Positions 61,368 to 64,000 of a stretch of DNA of 64,000 nucleotides are shown piece by piece. The DNA is taken from assembly GCF_014333525.1 (NCBI RefSeq), contig NZ_JACSCX010000002.1, positions 372,001 to 436,000 on the forward strand. The letters run 5' to 3'. The notes under the pieces were generated by a model. The model was not told where the DNA came from, did not search any database, and was given only the letters and a program-made list of their open reading frames with translations. The DNA comes from Hymenobacter puniceus (GTDB lineage: Bacteria; Bacteroidota; Bacteroidia; Cytophagales; Hymenobacteraceae). The stretch's first letter is position 1, and each line of letters starts with the position of its first letter. The translations under genes and the position numbers were made by a program.

Positions 61368-62018
61368 ATGCGTGTTCTTCTCACTGCCGGGCCTACTTAC
61401 GAACCGCTGGATCCGGTTCGCTTCATTGGCAACCACAGCACCGGCAAGATGGGCTATGCGCTGGCCGAAGCCTTTGCCGCCATCGGCGCCGACGTCACGC
61501 TGATCAGCGGCCCTACCAATCTGCCCAACCCCACGCACCCGCACATCAGCACGCAGCGCGTAGAAACCGCCGACCAGATGTATGCCGCCGCCGCTGTCGT
61601 AGCGCCCGCCGCCGATGTGTGGGTGTTTGCGGCCGCCGTAGCTGACTACAAGCCGGCCCAGGTGGCGGTTGAAAAGATTAAAAAGGCCGGCGACACACTC
61701 ACGCTGGAGCTGGTGAAGAACGTGGACATTGCGGCCACGCTGGGGAAAAGCAAGCGGCCCGAACAATTTTCGGTGGGTTTTGCGTTGGAGACCAACAACG
61801 AGGAAGCCCACGCGCTGGACAAGCTGCGCCGCAAAAACTTCGACCTCGTGGTGCTGAACTCCCTGCGGGATGCCGGGGCCGGTTTTCGCCACGATACCAA
61901 CAAAGTGACGCTGCTCGACGCGCGCGGGGAATCCCGTATATTTGAAGTAAAGCCCAAGGCCGAAGTGGCCCGGGATATTGTTGCTGCCGTTCTTGCCCGC
62001 CTGCCTCGTGAAGCATAA
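61368..62018 (+). CDS. coaB: Phosphopantothenate-cysteine ligase (CoaB half of CoaBC)
   Basis: A 216-residue protein starting MRVLLTAGPTYEPLDPVRFI, the start of the CoaB domain, with GNHSTGKMGYALAEAFAAIG, FAAAVADYKPAQVAVEKIKK and the final GAGFRHDTNKVTLLDA. It joins cysteine to 4'-phosphopantothenate using a nucleotide triphosphate. In most bacteria it is the C-terminal half of a fused CoaBC protein. Here it has its own start after a palindrome, in a different frame from coaC. Its stop overlaps the porD start by 11 bases. Confidence 0.92.
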   Translation: MRVLLTAGPTYEPLDPVRFIGNHSTGKMGYALAEAFAAIGADVTLISGPTNLPNPTHPHISTQRVETADQMYAAAAVVAPAADVWVFAAAVADYKPAQVAVEKIKKAGDTLTLELVKNVDIAATLGKSKRPEQFSVGFALETNNEEAHALDKLRRKNFDLVVLNSLRDAGAGFRHDTNKVTLLDARGESRIFEVKPKAEVARDIVAAVLARLPREA

Positions 62019-62937
62019 TCTGTCGCTGTCTGCTCTGCTGCTTGCCTTCGTTTCGCTGCTGGCCTTCCCGGCTCAAGCTCAGGAAATCCAGGCCGAAGTA
62101 CGCGTCACCACCGAAAACGTGACCATCTCCGACCGCCAGCTGGTGCAGCAGATGCAGAACGATATGCAGTCGTTTCTGAACACCCGTTCCTTCACCAGCC
62201 AAACCTACCGGCCCGAGGAACGCATCCGGATGCGCATTTTCGTGGGCATCACTGAAATTCCGCAGAATGGCCAATACAAAGCCACGGCCCGCATTGTGTC
62301 GTCGCGGCCGGTGTATGGCACTGGCTACGAAACCAACCTGCTCAGCTTCGCCGATCGGAACTTCGTCTTCAACTACTCGCCCCAGAACCCGATTGATTTC
62401 TCGGAAAACAACTTCGTGGGCAATCTGTCGTCGCTGCTGACCTTCTACGCCTACCTCACCATTGGCATCGACCAGGACAGCTTTGCGCGCCTCGGCGGCT
62501 CGCCCTACTACGACCGGGCCCGCATTGTGGTGCAGAATGCCTCCTCGCAGACCATCACCAACGAGCAGGACGACGCCTGGAAGGACGGGCAGTCGCGCAA
62601 CCGCTACTGGCTGCTCAACAACCTGCAGGACCCGCAGCTGGAAGCTATCCGCACGGGTATCTACGCCTACTACCGGCAGGGGCTCGACGTGTTCATTGAG
62701 AAGCCAGAAGAAGCCCGCACCAGCATCTATGGCGCGCTGGAAGGTGTGCACAATGCCGCTATCCGCCGCCCCGGCACGCTGCTGGCCCGCGCCTTTTTCG
62801 ACACCAAAGCCGACGAAATTGCCAACATCTTCCGCAGCTCTTCGGATGCCCAGCAGAAGCAGCGCCTCACTACGCTGCTCACGGAAGTGGACCCCACCAA
62901 CTCGGCCAAGTACCAAGCCATGCTGCGCCAACCGTAG
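62008..62937 (+). CDS. porD: Type IX secretion system protein PorD (DUF4835)
   Basis: A 309-residue exported protein starting at GTG 62008, giving the signal peptide KHNLSLSALLLAFVSLLAFP. The body has EIQAEVRVTTENVTISDRQL, TRSFTSQTYRPEERIRMRIF and YLTIGIDQDSFARLGGSPYY, the DUF4835 pattern. DUF4835 proteins are named PorD and belong to the type IX secretion machinery that exports proteins across the outer membrane. It overlaps coaB by 11 bases and is followed by family A copy 9. Confidence 0.85.
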   Translation: MKHNLSLSALLLAFVSLLAFPAQAQEIQAEVRVTTENVTISDRQLVQQMQNDMQSFLNTRSFTSQTYRPEERIRMRIFVGITEIPQNGQYKATARIVSSRPVYGTGYETNLLSFADRNFVFNYSPQNPIDFSENNFVGNLSSLLTFYAYLTIGIDQDSFARLGGSPYYDRARIVVQNASSQTITNEQDDAWKDGQSRNRYWLLNNLQDPQLEAIRTGIYAYYRQGLDVFIEKPEEARTSIYGALEGVHNAAIRRPGTLLARAFFDTKADEIANIFRSSSDAQQKQRLTTLLTEVDPTNSAKYQAMLRQP

Positions 62938-62942
62938 ATCAT

Positions 62943-63024
62943 GTCATACCGAGTGCAGCGAGGAATCTGGGCTAAAATTGTCGGAACGGTTTTAACCCAG
63001 ATTCCTCGCTGCACTCGGAATGAC
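62943..63024. repeat. Palindromic repeat, family A copy 9
   Basis: Arms 62943-62977 and 62990-63024 match at 33 of 35 positions around a 12-base loop. The outer end is GTCATACCGAGTGCAGCGAG. It lies between porD and recN. Confidence 0.92.
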
Positions 63025-63066
63025 AAGATTCTTCCTGCAAATTTTATTGGCAATTAACTAAGTGAA

Positions 63067-63091
63067 CTAGTAGCTTTGCTAAAGCTACTAG
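63067..63091. repeat. Perfect small hairpin upstream of recN
   Basis: CTAGTAGCTTT and its exact complement enclose GCT. A second small hairpin GGCCGG-GAGT-CCGGCC follows at 63140-63155. Either may be regulatory or a remnant. Confidence 0.5.
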
Positions 63092-63170
63092 ACCCGACTG
63101 GTTTGTACTGGTCCGTAGCGCATGTTTTTTGGCAGCTACGGCCGGGAGTCCGGCCTTCACTTGGTTTATT

Positions 63171-64000
63171 ATGCTCATTGACCTTCGCATCCGCAACTAC
63201 GCCCTGATTGAGCAGCTGCAACTGCAGCCCTCAGCACTGCTCAACATCATTACTGGCGAAACCGGAGCCGGCAAGTCCATTATGCTGGGCGCTATCGGCC
63301 TGCTACTGGGCAACCGCGCCGACTCGCGCATGCTTTTCGACACCGATAAGAAGTGTGTGATTGAAGGGCAGTTTGATATCAGCAGCTACCAGCTGCAGGA
63401 TATTTTTGAGGCCGAAGACCTCGACTATGATGCACAGTGCATTCTGCGGCGTGAAATCAGTCCCGCCGGGAAGAGCCGGGCCTTCGTGAACGATACGCCC
63501 GTGACGCTGGAAACCCTGCGCCACATCGGGGCCAACCTCATGGATATCCACTCCCAGCACGATACGCTGCTGCTCGGCGATGCGGTGTTTCAGCTGAATC
63601 TGCTGGATTTATATGCCGGGCTGGTGCCCACGCGCGGCCAGTACAGCAACGCCTACCGCCAGTACCGCAAGCTGGAAGCCGACCTAAAAACCCTGCAGGA
63701 CCAGGTAGCGCAGGCCAATAAGGAGCTGGACTACCACAGCTTCCTGCTGACGGAACTGGAAGATGCCCGCCTCGACAACGAGCGCCAGGACGAGCTGGAG
63801 CAGGAAGTGAAGGAGCTGGAGCACGCCGAGGAAATCAAATATAAGCTCACGCACGCCCTGCAAAGCCTCACCGAAAGCGAGTACTGCGCCACCAGCGGCA
63901 TGAAGGAAGCCGCCACGCTGCTGGGCCAGATTGCCAACTACTCCGAGCAGGCCCGCGAGCTAAAGCTGCGCCTCGACAGCTGCCTGATTGAGCTGCACGA
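63171..64000 (+). CDS. recN: DNA repair ATPase RecN, 3' truncated by window edge
   Basis: The first 276 residues of an SMC-like protein. The start is MLIDLRIRNYALIEQLQLQP; Walker A is TGETGAGKSIMLGAIGLLLG, then NRADSRM, and the RecN-type HSQHDTLLLGDAVFQLNLLD. From about residue 165 a coiled coil begins (RQYRKLEADLKTLQDQ-like heptads). RecN holds broken DNA ends during recombinational repair. The stop lies beyond the window. Confidence 0.95.
   Translation, partial: MLIDLRIRNYALIEQLQLQPSALLNIITGETGAGKSIMLGAIGLLLGNRADSRMLFDTDKKCVIEGQFDISSYQLQDIFEAEDLDYDAQCILRREISPAGKSRAFVNDTPVTLETLRHIGANLMDIHSQHDTLLLGDAVFQLNLLDLYAGLVPTRGQYSNAYRQYRKLEADLKTLQDQVAQANKELDYHSFLLTELEDARLDNERQDELEQEVKELEHAEEIKYKLTHALQSLTESEYCATSGMKEAATLLGQIANYSEQARELKLRLDSCLIELH

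Noticed and set aside
61699..62931. 410-codon reverse frame opposite coaB and porD
   Set aside because: Shadow of two well-supported genes; its sequence is low in any known motif.
27658..63024. CRISPR array from repeated GTCAT motifs
   Set aside because: Copies are palindromic, kilobases apart and have no regular spacers; no cas genes are present.
1..64000. tRNA, rRNA, prophage, restriction-modification or toxin-antitoxin genes
   Set aside because: None recognised on either strand; the compositional outlier at 38.4-39.0 kb has no such motif.

Overview
The window looks like a chromosomal segment of a Bacteroidota bacterium of the Cytophagia, most likely a Hymenobacter-type organism. This is judged from gene order and motifs, not from a database search. 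Supporting signs: TAnnTTTG promoter motifs and few strong Shine-Dalgarno sites; the orders hpt-adk-obgE, grpE-dnaJ, mutL-rhomboid-rhomboid and lptA/ostA-like-bamD-rpoZ-coaC-coaB-porD-recN; a bacillithiol synthase gene (bshA); a type IX secretion protein (porD); and a GH3/serine-hydrolase fusion. The right 38 kb is GC-rich. The left 26 kb is more mixed, and the first kilobase is clearly AT-richer.

Region 1 (1-23.8 kb) is a surface-glycan (O-antigen, exopolysaccharide or protein-glycan) locus. It holds the 3' end of a PglK/MsbA-type ABC flippase, two aminotransferase plus NeuD/PglD-type acyltransferase modules for amino-deoxysugars (at 1-2.8 kb and 15.9-17.8 kb), about ten glycosyltransferases (GT2, GT4 and GT8 types), a DUF1919 protein, a 2-oxoglutarate/Fe(II) oxygenase, a WbqC-like protein, and a polyprenyl-phosphate-type GT2 with C-terminal membrane helices. 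A convergent two-gene operon (polytopic membrane protein and TPR protein), an M42 peptidase and an OafA-type acyltransferase close it. Two paralogous pairs show local duplication.

Region 2 (23.9-36.2 kb) is core housekeeping: membrane pyrophosphatase, hpt, adk, obgE, grpE, dnaJ, an ECF sigma factor with an overlapping membrane partner, a Nat-type ABC exporter and a ChaN-like lipoprotein-family protein. Region 3 (36.3-43.7 kb) is a mosaic: GNAT, metallo-beta-lactamase-fold phosphodiesterase, an AT-rich orphan membrane gene, an A-type Fe-S carrier, a 5'(3')-deoxyribonucleotidase, a Coq4-like membrane protein and bshA. Region 4 (43.9-64 kb) holds the GH3/serine-hydrolase fusion, mutL, two rhomboids, a retropepsin-like protein, a macro-domain protein, mdh, tilS, a GDPD-like lipoprotein, the outer-membrane/envelope block, and the start of recN.

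The least ordinary feature is non-coding. A dispersed family of long, near-perfect palindromes starts with GTCATnC and ends with its complement. Nine copies lie between 27.6 and 63.1 kb and none was seen in the glycan locus. Variable cores change in both arms together. One copy sits exactly between coaC and coaB, which are normally one fused gene. Two smaller palindrome families and a duplicated terminator accompany them. I found no CRISPR array, tRNA, rRNA, prophage or recognisable defence system.
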